A stretch of DNA of 64,000 nucleotides, from the NCBI GenBank assembly GCA_963716135.1, contig OY970289.1, positions 2,790,001 to 2,854,000 of the forward strand. The letters are read 5' to 3'. How positions within the stretch are numbered: position 1 is the stretch's first letter; each line of letters starts with the position of its first letter. Source of the stretch: CAVRAW01 sp963716135 (GTDB taxonomy: Bacteria; Planctomycetota; Planctomycetia; Pirellulales; JADZDJ01). Position numbers and translations under genes: made by a program. Under the pieces are notes generated by a model. The model was not told the DNA's origin. It searched no databases and saw only the letters and a program-made list of their open reading frames with translations. Below, in pieces: positions 25,816-34,141 of this stretch.

Positions 25816-27789
25816 ATGATCGGCAGATCTAATCGCGCGCGTCGCTGGCGCCGCCAGCGGCCCAACCCATCTTCTAAAGGCCGCTTCAGCACGACGGCGT
25901 TTGAACGTCTGGAAGAACGCCACTTATTGGCGGCGAACCTGGCGTTTCTTGAGGCCGACGGCACGCTGCGCTTGAACATGGGGATTTACGTCGGGGCCGC
26001 CGATCCGAGCTACCGCCAAATCCAGACCAGCGAAATCAACGAGAATTACGTGGTTGCGCACGTGAGCGGGTCGCCCGACGACGCCGGCGGCGAAACGGTG
26101 AAAGTCACCGCGTTCAGCACGGACGAGACGTATTCCGGCGTCAAAAGAATACTTGCCTATGCGGACGACGGTGACGACTCGATCAACCTCACCGATACGC
26201 TTGCGCCCAGCGAACTGCACGGCGGCCAGGGGAGCGACGTTCTAACGACCGGCCACGGGGCCAGTTCGTTGTATGGCGACGAGGGGAACGATTTCTTCTT
26301 CGTCGGCTCCGGCGATTTGAACCTGCAAGGTCATGTGATCATCGACGGCGGCGACGATTCCGACCGCGTGCAGGTGAACGACGACGGCGCTTCCAACACG
26401 CTCTTTGTCGATTACCTGGTCACGCCCACCTCGGTCACATCGACCAACTCTGCCGACGCGCCCTCCGGCCAGGCGACCCGGACGTTCGGCGGACTGGCCT
26501 TCGACGGTTCCATTGAATTCCTGCGGCTCAACGCCACCAACGAACGCAACACGATCGTGGTGCAACCCAGCCTCGACACGGAGTTTTACATCGACGGCAA
26601 TAATCCCCTTTCAGGCACGGTTAATCCCGATAAGGGAGATTACCTGCAGCTCGACACGACCGGCACCACGGGTCGCAAGCTAACAACCACCGGCGTCGGC
26701 GCGGGCACTTGGACTTTCACCAGCGATCACAAGCAAGTCGGCTTCGAGAATATCGAGCAGTTCAATCATCTGAACTGGGTGGCTGTGGGCTCCGACGTGG
26801 GCAGCAAGGGAAAATCGCAGCCGCGCGTGCAGGTGTGGGATGCTGAAACCAACGAGCTGTTGTTCGAGATCGATCCCACGAAGACCTTCGGCGTGAATAA
26901 CTTCTACGGGGTGCACGTGGCCATGGGCGATATCGATGGCGACGGCATTCCCGACGTGGTGGTGGCGCCGGGACGAAATACCGCGCCGCATGTCAAAGTG
27001 TTCTTTGGCGCGCCGCTGGCCGGATCGCAAGGCACGCTGTTGTTCGACATTGCTCCGGCGCTCACGTTCGGCAGCGCTTATAAGGGGGGCGTCAACGTGG
27101 CGGTGGCCGATGTCACCGGTGATAGTTTGCCGGACATCGTTCTGTCGCAGGCGTTAGGCGCCGGCACGATCGAAGTCTTCCACAACCAAATTCTGGGCAA
27201 CGGAAACAATCTCATCACGCGAGTGTTGAAATTCAATCCGTTTACCGATCTGAAAGGGTACATCGGCGGGGCGTCGATTGCCGTGGGTGATTTCGACGGC
27301 GTGCTCAATAGCAGCAATGAAACCAAGGCCGAAATTGTGGCGGCCACCGGCGCCGGCGTGAAAGGCCGCTGGCGCATCTTCAACGTCGCAGGCGCAAGCC
27401 AGGTGATTGTGCGCACCGTGTTGGATCCCACCGGCTTCAAGAACGGCCTGAACGTGGCCGCGGGGGACGTCGACGGCGACGGCATTGCCGAGGTGGTCAC
27501 CGCCACCGGCTCGGGTGGAAATTCCTGGGTTCGCGTGTACAGCGCCACCGGAGCCGCGCTCAACAGCTTCCGCGCTTTCACGCTGGCCGCCGACAAACCG
27601 AACACCGCGGTTCACATCACAATGCGGGACGTCGATGGTGACGGCCGGGCGGATATTTTAGCCACCCAAGCTCAAGACGGCCGCAGCCAGTATCTTGTCA
27701 AGGAATTCAACGCGCTCACGAGCGCGCTGATCGACACATATATCGCCTCGTCTCCGAATTTCTTCGGCGGCGGATTGAATCTCGGCTGA
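25816..27789 (+). CDS. Large exported FG-GAP/VCBS-repeat protein with LE.R-type N-terminal motif
   Basis: A 657-residue protein. The basic N-terminus ends in FERLEERHLLAANLAF, matching the planctomycete LEPR-XLL-type export motif. The middle has RTX-like/Asp-Gly rich sequence (GGQGSDVLTTGHGASSLYGDEGNDFF). From about residue 360 there are at least five FG-GAP-type calcium loops (GDIDGDGIPDVVV, ADVTGDSLPDIVL, GDVDGDGIAEVVT, RDVDGDGRADILA), suggesting a beta-propeller. Such proteins are usually cell-surface or secreted and Ca-stabilised. A TTG at 25807 is an alternative start. Confidence 0.82.
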   Translation: MIGRSNRARRWRRQRPNPSSKGRFSTTAFERLEERHLLAANLAFLEADGTLRLNMGIYVGAADPSYRQIQTSEINENYVVAHVSGSPDDAGGETVKVTAFSTDETYSGVKRILAYADDGDDSINLTDTLAPSELHGGQGSDVLTTGHGASSLYGDEGNDFFFVGSGDLNLQGHVIIDGGDDSDRVQVNDDGASNTLFVDYLVTPTSVTSTNSADAPSGQATRTFGGLAFDGSIEFLRLNATNERNTIVVQPSLDTEFYIDGNNPLSGTVNPDKGDYLQLDTTGTTGRKLTTTGVGAGTWTFTSDHKQVGFENIEQFNHLNWVAVGSDVGSKGKSQPRVQVWDAETNELLFEIDPTKTFGVNNFYGVHVAMGDIDGDGIPDVVVAPGRNTAPHVKVFFGAPLAGSQGTLLFDIAPALTFGSAYKGGVNVAVADVTGDSLPDIVLSQALGAGTIEVFHNQILGNGNNLITRVLKFNPFTDLKGYIGGASIAVGDFDGVLNSSNETKAEIVAATGAGVKGRWRIFNVAGASQVIVRTVLDPTGFKNGLNVAAGDVDGDGIAEVVTATGSGGNSWVRVYSATGAALNSFRAFTLAADKPNTAVHITMRDVDGDGRADILATQAQDGRSQYLVKEFNALTSALIDTYIASSPNFFGGGLNLG

Positions 27790-27809
27790 GCGGCCGCCAT
27801 CGCTGCGGA

Positions 27810-28235
27810 CTAGCCGTGCAAGAGCAGTAATCCGCCGATTGACATTGCAATGCCCACGAGCCGCGGCCAGCTTGCCGGTTCGCGGAAGAAGAAGATGCCC
27901 ACCACCGCCATGAGCGCCGCGCCGCCGGCCAAGATCATCGGCACGGCCGAAAGCGGCCCGCCTTTCTGGAACATCAAAAAGAAAACCACCGTGCCCACGC
28001 CGACGCAAAGTCCGGTCAACACGGAATAAACGAGGCCTGCGGCGCTACACTGCTGGTTCCAATTGTTCGACAGGTATAGGGAAGCCAGATAGATGAAGAT
28101 TGTCGCCGCCGCGGACGCCTCGACGACAAATCCTCCCAAGCCATCACCGATGCGCTCGGAGGCCAGCTTGGTGAACACCTGATGCAGGCCGTAGAGGATG
28201 GCAGCGCCAATGGCGAACCAGAACCAATCGCTCAT
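27810..28235 (-). CDS. Half-size EamA/DMT-family membrane protein
   Basis: A 141-residue protein with about five hydrophobic helices, beginning MSDWFWFAIGAAILYGLHQVFTKLASE and ending FREPASWPRLVGIAMSIGGLLLL, a clear single EamA repeat as in small multidrug-resistance-like and DMT transporters. Full DMT exporters have two repeats, so this would act as a dimer. The start at 28235 is taken because the upstream frame belongs to a different, broken gene. Confidence 0.75.
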   Translation of the reverse strand: MSDWFWFAIGAAILYGLHQVFTKLASERIGDGLGGFVVEASAAATIFIYLASLYLSNNWNQQCSAAGLVYSVLTGLCVGVGTVVFFLMFQKGGPLSAVPMILAGGAALMAVVGIFFFREPASWPRLVGIAMSIGGLLLLHG

Positions 28236-28329
28236 GATGTACACCCTTTTTCGATCCATGGTCGCATTCCGGTAGAACGAAACAGCGCAGTGCATCCACC
28301 GACCTGACGAGACCAGCCGATTTATCGGC

Positions 28330-28577
28330 TCATTTGGGTTGCGACGTCTGATCCAGCACCTTGAGCAATTGATCGGCAATGCCCACGCATCGCTTGGCGA
28401 TCTTTTCGTCTTCGAAGCGCGATGGGCGGCCTCGTCGAGGTGGCCGTGGTGCTTGTCTTCAGTCTCGTGAATGGCGGCCAGAAAGCCTTGCAACGCCAGC
28501 CCGGCGAACCATTCCCGGAGCGTCATTCCGGGCGATTGCACGTTTCCAGCGGTAAACGGAAATGCGTACTTCGACAT
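28330..28577 (-). pseudogene. Small conserved-looking gene with a 2-bp frameshift
   Basis: The first frame (from ATG 28577) reads MSKYAFPFTAGNVQSPGMTLREWFAGLALQGFLA..HLDEAAHR and the second reads RFEDEKIAKRCVGIADQLLKVLDQT before a stop at 28330. They join as one 81-residue protein if GC is removed from the GCGCG at 28417-28421. The GMTLREWFA segment resembles small proteins found in phages and planctomycete genomes (from memory, unverified). It lies just outside the tRNA-Lys integration site, so it may be the trace of an earlier insertion, or simply a gene with a sequence error. Confidence 0.5.
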
Positions 28578-28719
28578 CGTATTGCCCTCTCGTTGCAGTG
28601 GTACTAGCTAACAACTCCACCCAACTGCGAGTGCAGAGTTCGGAGTGTACAATACGACCGCTCGTTACCAATCGCTAGCCGCTAGCCACCACTCACGACT
28701 CACCACTCACCCAAACAAG

Positions 28720-28796
<77 letters not shown>

Positions 28797-28896
28797 TCTC
28801 GGTAAATGCCGAGCCATTGCGTTTTCAAGGGCAACGTACTAAAATCCATCTGACACCCGTTTTGACACCCGCTAGCCCAAAACCCCCTGAAAACAC

Positions 28897-30075
28897 ATGG
28901 GAAAATCTACCCGAAAGCGCGTTGCCGGTAAACCATCCAAGCCGCGGGCCGACTTCCCTCTATTCCCCCATGCGACAGGACGATGGGCGAAAAAGGTTCG
29001 GGGACAGCTTAAATACTTCGGCAAGGTGTCAGATGACACCCGCGGCGAAGCGGCGCTGACGAAGTGGCTGGCGGAGAAGGATTACCACTTGGCCGGCTTG
29101 CCCGTGCCGGAAGCGACCGATGGCCGCCTCACTATGCACGGCCTCTGCAACCACTTCATGGAATCAAAAGAGAATCTTGTCAAAAGCGGCGAGATCACCC
29201 AGCGAACGTACAACGACTACCTCATCACCTGCAATCGGTTGCTCAAACAGTTTGGCAAGGGCCGCCCGGCGGAAAGTCTCACCCCGCAAGACTTCGAGAA
29301 ACTACGGGCTACGCTGGGCAAGACGTGGGGGCCGTCGACGGTCGGAAATGAAATCAATCGAATCCGCGTCGTGTTCCGCTACGCCTTCGAGGCCGGCTTG
29401 CTCGATAAGCCAGTACGCTATGGGCCGGGGTTCAAGCGCCCGAGCCGTCGCATCCTCCGCCGTGCGCGGGATGAAAAGGGGCCGCGGCTATTCGAGGCCG
29501 CCGAGTTGCGCAAGCTGATCAGCACGGCCGATACGCAAATGAAAGCCATGATCATGTTGGGAATCAACTGCGGATTGGGCAATGCCGATTGTGGCCAGCT
29601 TCGATCTCGCAATCTCGACCTGCTGCGCGGGTGGCTGAATTATCCGCGCCCGAAAACCGCTGTTGCCCGGCGGTGTCCGTTGTGGCCCGAAACAGTGGCC
29701 GCATTGCAAGAGGCGATCGAAAGCAGACCAGAACCGAAAGAGGATGCTCACCGCGAGTTGGTTTTCCTTACTCGCCTGGGTTAGCCGTGGCACAAGATCA
29801 CCCCCGATAATCCCATCACGAAAGAATTTGTCAAACTGCTGGTCAAGCTGAAAATGAAGCGCCCCGGCCTGGCGTTCTACGCTCTACGGCATACGACCGA
29901 AACCATCGGCGGCGCCGTGCGCGATCAAGTGGCGTTGGATCATATCATGGGCCATGCGCCGCCGGCTTCCGATATGGCGAGCGTATATCGTGAACAAATT
30001 GGCGACGATCGTCTGCGGGCCGTGGCGGATCATATTCACAACTGGCTCTATCCCAAAAAACGGAAGGCAAAGTAG
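28897..30075 (+). pseudogene. Tyrosine recombinase/integrase interrupted by an in-frame TAG
   Basis: The first open part (28897-29781) holds an SAM-like DNA-binding domain (NHFMESKENLVKSGEITQRTYNDYL) and the start of the catalytic domain. A TAG at 29782-29784 interrupts it, and the same frame continues as PWHKITPDNPITKEFVKLL..FYALRHTTETIGG..DHIMGH..SVYREQ. The joined protein would be about 392 residues. The Lys hairpin (RPKTAVARRCPL), ALRH Arg, DHIMGH His and Tyr nucleophile (VYRE) are visible. The first catalytic Arg site reads GLGNADCGQL where a typical integrase has an Arg, and the HxxR box begins with Tyr. It lies 100 bp from attL, as expected. Confidence 0.85.
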
Positions 30076-30177
30076 AATCACGTCAGCGCGGCTAGGGTCG
30101 CTCCCGAAAGCCGAAACCTTGATCGGTTGCCGTGCTGTTTTTTATTTCAAGGGTTGCAAGGTCAAGGATGCGACAAG

Positions 30178-30867
30178 ATGACGAAACGATCTACCGCCAC
30201 TCTGGCGAACACGACAAAATCGCCTAAACGTTGGGTCAAGACTGGTGAAAACGAATGGTTGATCCCATTCGATCCACTCATTTTTTCTCAACCGCTGGTC
30301 GCCAGCGAATGTTTAGCGCTGCCGGACGAAGGACTTTACGATGCCGGCGGGGATACTCCGCAACCTGCAACATCGGCTGACAACGAGGGGTGTCTCCGAA
30401 AGACCGTCGAGCACTGGCTCTCTAATCTGCCGCTAGTGCTGGACCAGATCGAATGGTATGCGACTAAAATCAGCGAGGAAAATCCGCAGAAAGATCGGCC
30501 AATTCCCAACTTCCATTTGCGTGAGGCACAGCGCGTATTGTTCTTGGTGAATCAGTTGCGAGGCGTCAAAAGCAAGCGACGGCAACGCGATATTGCCGAA
30601 GGCTGTTTGCTTGGTCGGCATGTAGAACGAATGGGCGCGCTAATCCAGGAGAAGCAAATCGTAAAGGCAAACAAGCAGGCCCAGCGCGCAAGAGCTGCCG
30701 GTAAATTAAGAGAGAAACTTTCGCCAGAGCAGCGGCGCAGAGTGAAATGCGAGATCGACGGCTTGCTTGTCAACGGAGACGCCGATTCACGCAAAGCCGC
30801 GTGCAAACTGTTGGCGAAAAAGTATTCAGTTAGTTGCCGCACTCTTGAACGTTGCGATGGGCAGTGA
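30178..30867 (+). CDS. Element-encoded protein of unknown function
   Basis: A 229-residue protein. The ATG at 30178 has AAGGA 9 bases upstream. The middle (HWLSNLPLVLDQIEWYATKISEEN..NFHLREAQRVLFLVNQLRG) is helical; a basic stretch (VKANKQAQRARAAGKLREKLSPEQRRRVK) and a C-terminal unit (SRKAACKLLAKKYSVSCRTLERC) resembling a helix-turn-helix suggest a DNA-binding or replication-related role. No family recognised. It sits between the integrase and the DUF1580 gene. Confidence 0.6.
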   Translation: MTKRSTATLANTTKSPKRWVKTGENEWLIPFDPLIFSQPLVASECLALPDEGLYDAGGDTPQPATSADNEGCLRKTVEHWLSNLPLVLDQIEWYATKISEENPQKDRPIPNFHLREAQRVLFLVNQLRGVKSKRRQRDIAEGCLLGRHVERMGALIQEKQIVKANKQAQRARAAGKLREKLSPEQRRRVKCEIDGLLVNGDADSRKAACKLLAKKYSVSCRTLERCDGQ

Positions 30868-30979
30868 CAATCGTTCGGTTGTCACAAAGTGATTAACGAT
30901 GGTTTGGTTTCGCACGCATGGCGTGGTAATTTCGATTGCGTAACGGTTCACCACCGCGTATCGCAATCGAGGTTACATC

Positions 30980-31261
30980 GTGCCGACCGCCGAAATCAAT
31001 CTGGCCGACGACCCACTTCTCACATTTGGCGAAGCATGTCGGTCGCTCCCATCACGGCCGGCGCCGAGCACGTTTTGGCGTTGGCGCACAACTGGTGTCT
31101 GCATCAACGGACGCCGGATCAAGTTAGCCTGCGTTCGCGTAGGCGGCCAATGGTACACGACGGCTGCCGCGTTTCGTGATTTTCTGCGGGAGCAAACGGA
31201 AGCGGCGTTGACGCAGCCCAGCGACGAATCTGCCGAACGATCTGAGGCGGCTGCGCCATGA
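30980..31261 (+). CDS. DUF1580 family protein
   Basis: A 93-residue protein whose core (PLLTFGEACRSLPSRPAPSTFWRWRTTGV..GRRIKLACVRVGGQWYTTAAAFRDFL) matches the pattern of DUF1580, a MerR/excisionase-like helix-turn-helix family typical of planctomycetes. It ends with an ATGA overlap with the next gene, so the two are probably translated together. Likely a DNA-binding regulator or directionality factor of the element. Confidence 0.8.
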   Translation: MPTAEINLADDPLLTFGEACRSLPSRPAPSTFWRWRTTGVCINGRRIKLACVRVGGQWYTTAAAFRDFLREQTEAALTQPSDESAERSEAAAP

Positions 31262-31503
31262 TCAGCACGACATCACCGCCGCGCTGGCTCACCCCGCCCC
31301 AAGTTGCGGAGCAACTTGCCGTCGATCCGGCGAAAGTGCTCACGTGGATTCGATCGGGCGCGCTGGCCGCGGTCAACGTGGGCGAGGGACCGTTGCGGCC
31401 GCGCTTCAGAGTATCACCCGAAGCGCTGTCCGATTTTCTCCGGCGGCGGCAGACGACTCCGCCAACACCGCGGCCGCGCCGGCGAAGGCGCTGGTGGCAG
31501 TAA
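31258..31503 (+). CDS. Excisionase-like helix-turn-helix protein
   Basis: An 81-residue protein with RWLTPPQVAEQLAVDPAKVLTWIRSGALAAVNVGEGPLRPRFRVSPEALSDFLRRR, the MerR-like winged-helix pattern of AlpA/Xis excisionase-family proteins, followed by a short very basic tail (RPRRRRRWWQ). It overlaps the DUF1580 gene by 4 bases. Two small HTH proteins in tandem could be a regulator plus excisionase pair. Confidence 0.75.
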   Translation: MISTTSPPRWLTPPQVAEQLAVDPAKVLTWIRSGALAAVNVGEGPLRPRFRVSPEALSDFLRRRQTTPPTPRPRRRRRWWQ

Positions 31504-31516
31504 AGGATTACTTCGC

Positions 31517-33781
31517 GTGAGCACGGGCATGATGCCGACAATTGTCGATGCGTCAACGAACGGGGAGGCCGTCATCGACGCCGTGCCTGGACTGTGTGAG
31601 CACGGCTTGCCGATTCTCCCCTGCGACGGCAAGCGTCCGATCCACGATGGCTGGCAACACCGCAACTACACCGCGGACGAAGTGCTTGCCGAGCTGCGAC
31701 GCGTCGCCACGCCCATGATCGGCTTGCGGTTTGGCCCCGGTTCGTACATCGACATCGAAGCCGATTCACCGGACGAAGAGCGCGCCTTTGACGAGTTGTT
31801 CGCTGGCTGTGAAGCACCTATCACGCCGACATTCGCCAGCACGCGGGGCAAGCATCGGTTATTCGCATGGGATAATCGGTTCGCCGAAACGGGCGCGGCC
31901 GTGGTGAACTATCGCGGCTCGAATGGCGCGAAGATCGGTATTCGCATCGGCGCGGGGAACAAGGGCGCGCAGAGCATCATTCCGCCATCACCGGGGCGCA
32001 AGTGGCTGGTGAGTTGGGATGATTGCGAACCCGCCAAGCTTCCAGACGTGGTGATTGATCGCATCCTAGCGGCGGCGAATCAAAAGCCAGCGGCGCCGAA
32101 GCCCATCACGGCATCGACGAACGGACACGCAACACCCGCGGCGCTTGCCGCCATGCTTCGCCACAAGCCGGACGCCGACGAACAAGATGGCAGCAAGCGG
32201 TTGTTCGCGCTGTGCTGCCGTGCGGTCGAACACGATTTATCGGACGCGGAAGCCGTCGCCACGATCCGCCAATACGAGATCAAGCATCCGTTCCCGCGTG
32301 AATACGGCGACGCCGAAATCCTGGCACGGCTGCGCGATGCGGAAAAGAAAACCGAACGCGGTTCGGCCATCGTGATCGCCAATTATCAGGCGGTCGAGGT
32401 CGAGGGCGATAACGGCGAAAAGAAAACCGTCGCCAAGCCGCTGTCCATGGATGAAATCATCGACACGATCAATCAGCGCATGGGCGAATGGCCGCGGCGC
32501 GTCGATAACATGCTCTTTGTCGATGATCCGCAGCACGGCCTAGACTATTTCGACCGGCGCACCACGGCGGCGCTGTTTGGCTGGATGCGACGCCATTGCA
32601 AAGTGACGTGGGCGAAGGGCGGAAGTTTAGTATCTCAAGCCGAATTGTTCGCCGAAATAGAACGGACAGCGCGGCGATATGAAGCAATCGAGCTACTGCC
32701 GCATGAACCGCCCATTGCCAGCATCTATTACCGCGGCGACGTGCCGAAGCGGGGCGATGGTGCGCACCTGCGAAAGTTGCTCGATAGGTTCCGACCGGAA
32801 ACCGCCATTGACCGCGACTTGATCCAAGCCGCGTTTATGACGCCGGCCTGGGGCGGCCTGCCTGGCTGTCGGCCTGCGTTTGTAGTCACAAGCGACGATG
32901 GCCGCGGCGTGGGGAAATCAAAAATCCCAGAAGCCGTCGGGCATCTGTACGGCGGCCATATCGACGTGAGCGCGGGCGAGAAAATCGAGGACGTGAAAAC
33001 CCGGATGCTGTCCCCTGAGGCGCGCACCAAACGTATCGCGCTATTGGACAACGTGAAAACGCTGCGCCTGAGTTGGGCTGAATTGGAAGCGATGATTACA
33101 AGCCCGGTGATCAGCGGCCGGCAGTTGTTTGTCGGCGAAGGCCAGCGGCCGAACCTGCTGACGTGGTTTATCACGCTCAACGGCGTTTCGATGGCAACCG
33201 ATATGGCCCAACGATCCGTCATCATCAAGGTTGTGCGCGGCAAAAACGATGGGCCGTGGTGGGAACAAACCCGCCAATTCATCGACAAGCACCGCGGCGA
33301 AATCATCGGCGACATCATCGGCGCCCTACGCGCCGAACCATTTCCGCTGGCCGACTTCTCACGCTGGGCAACGTGGGAGCAGCACGTGCTCTGTCGGCTG
33401 CCGGAACCCGGCGAAGCGCAGCGGGTGATCCTGGAGCGCCAAGGCACGGCGAATTGCGAACTGGACGAAGCCGAGATTATCGAGGAACACTTTGCCGAGC
33501 AGCTATCGAGGCTTGGCTACGATCCGCATACAGCACAAGTGCGGATACCAGTTGCCGTCGCGGCCCGGTGGTATGGCTGGGCTGTGGGCGAGCCGACCAA
33601 AACTGCCGCGGCGTCGAAGCGGCTGCACCAGATGGCCGGTGAAGGGCAGGCAAAGCGAATTGCGCCCGATTCCACCCGGACCTATGGCAGATGCTTTATC
33701 TGGACCGGGGCAAGGGCTGACGTGGTGGGCGAGGCAATTAGGAATGACTTAGCAGAGCGAATCGCGCAGGCTTTCGGCTGA
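31517..33781 (+). CDS. Primase-polymerase / helicase fusion replication protein (NrS-1 polymerase-like)
   Basis: A 754-residue protein. GTG 31517 is preceded by AAAGGA with 9-base spacing; the longer upstream frame overlaps the excisionase gene in another frame. N-terminal region (to about 190): GLPILPCDGKRPIHDGW, GLRFGPGSYIDIEADS and FASTRGKHRLF, the pattern of bifunctional primase/polymerase domains (acidic pair in DIEAD). C-terminal region (about 400-650): PAFVVTSDDGRGVGKSKIPEAVG (Walker A), GEKIEDVKTRMLSPEARTKRIALLDNVKT (Walker B-like) and LTWFITLNGVS, as in DUF5906/NrS-1-type helicases. It probably initiates and drives replication of the element after excision. Confidence 0.85.
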   Translation: MSTGMMPTIVDASTNGEAVIDAVPGLCEHGLPILPCDGKRPIHDGWQHRNYTADEVLAELRRVATPMIGLRFGPGSYIDIEADSPDEERAFDELFAGCEAPITPTFASTRGKHRLFAWDNRFAETGAAVVNYRGSNGAKIGIRIGAGNKGAQSIIPPSPGRKWLVSWDDCEPAKLPDVVIDRILAAANQKPAAPKPITASTNGHATPAALAAMLRHKPDADEQDGSKRLFALCCRAVEHDLSDAEAVATIRQYEIKHPFPREYGDAEILARLRDAEKKTERGSAIVIANYQAVEVEGDNGEKKTVAKPLSMDEIIDTINQRMGEWPRRVDNMLFVDDPQHGLDYFDRRTTAALFGWMRRHCKVTWAKGGSLVSQAELFAEIERTARRYEAIELLPHEPPIASIYYRGDVPKRGDGAHLRKLLDRFRPETAIDRDLIQAAFMTPAWGGLPGCRPAFVVTSDDGRGVGKSKIPEAVGHLYGGHIDVSAGEKIEDVKTRMLSPEARTKRIALLDNVKTLRLSWAELEAMITSPVISGRQLFVGEGQRPNLLTWFITLNGVSMATDMAQRSVIIKVVRGKNDGPWWEQTRQFIDKHRGEIIGDIIGALRAEPFPLADFSRWATWEQHVLCRLPEPGEAQRVILERQGTANCELDEAEIIEEHFAEQLSRLGYDPHTAQVRIPVAVAARWYGWAVGEPTKTAAASKRLHQMAGEGQAKRIAPDSTRTYGRCFIWTGARADVVGEAIRNDLAERIAQAFG

Positions 33782-33785
33782 CAGG

Positions 33786-33810
33786 TAGGACGCTTAGGAC
33801 GCTTAGGACA
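33786..33810. repeat. Short tandem repeat after the replicase gene (TAGGACGCT x2 plus TAGGACA)
   Basis: Two exact 9-bp copies and a partial third follow the replicase stop by 4 bases; an inverted GTCCTAA occurs about 80 bases on. The spacing (one DNA turn is about 10.5 bp) makes an iteron-like protein-binding site possible. Confidence 0.5.
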
Positions 33811-33811
33811 T

Positions 33812-34141
33812 ATGTTGCAAACACGCGGGAGCGTCACACAAAGGAAGGTAGCAAGAGTGAATAGCACAAAGGAACGAACCGTCCTAAACGTCCCAAGTGG
33901 CAGGAAACCGAAGCGCTCCGGCTTCCGCTACACACGATGCCGCGGCTGTGGCGTGCGGTGCTGTTCATCGAGTGGCAACTGTTGGACGTGCGACGCCGAC
34001 CGATGGGAAGCCGAACGCACGACACCATACCCCCACCCCCGTGTGGGGGGTCCTTGGAAAAGATTGCCTACGCTGAGCGGTCGCGAAGTTTCCGATTCTT
34101 CGACAGAAACTACCTACCTAATTCACCATGAAACGAATTAG
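33812..34141 (+). CDS. Possible small zinc-ribbon protein of the element
   Basis: A 109-residue frame with a Cys cluster (RCRGCGVRCCSSSGNCWTCD) that could bind zinc, followed by a Pro-rich part. It overlaps the terminase start by 14 bases. The base composition is coding-like only around the Cys cluster, so the true start could be the GTG near 33857. The stretch also contains a G/C hairpin (34028-34051). Weakly supported. Confidence 0.35.
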   Translation: MLQTRGSVTQRKVARVNSTKERTVLNVPSGRKPKRSGFRYTRCRGCGVRCCSSSGNCWTCDADRWEAERTTPYPHPRVGGPWKRLPTLSGREVSDSSTETTYLIHHETN

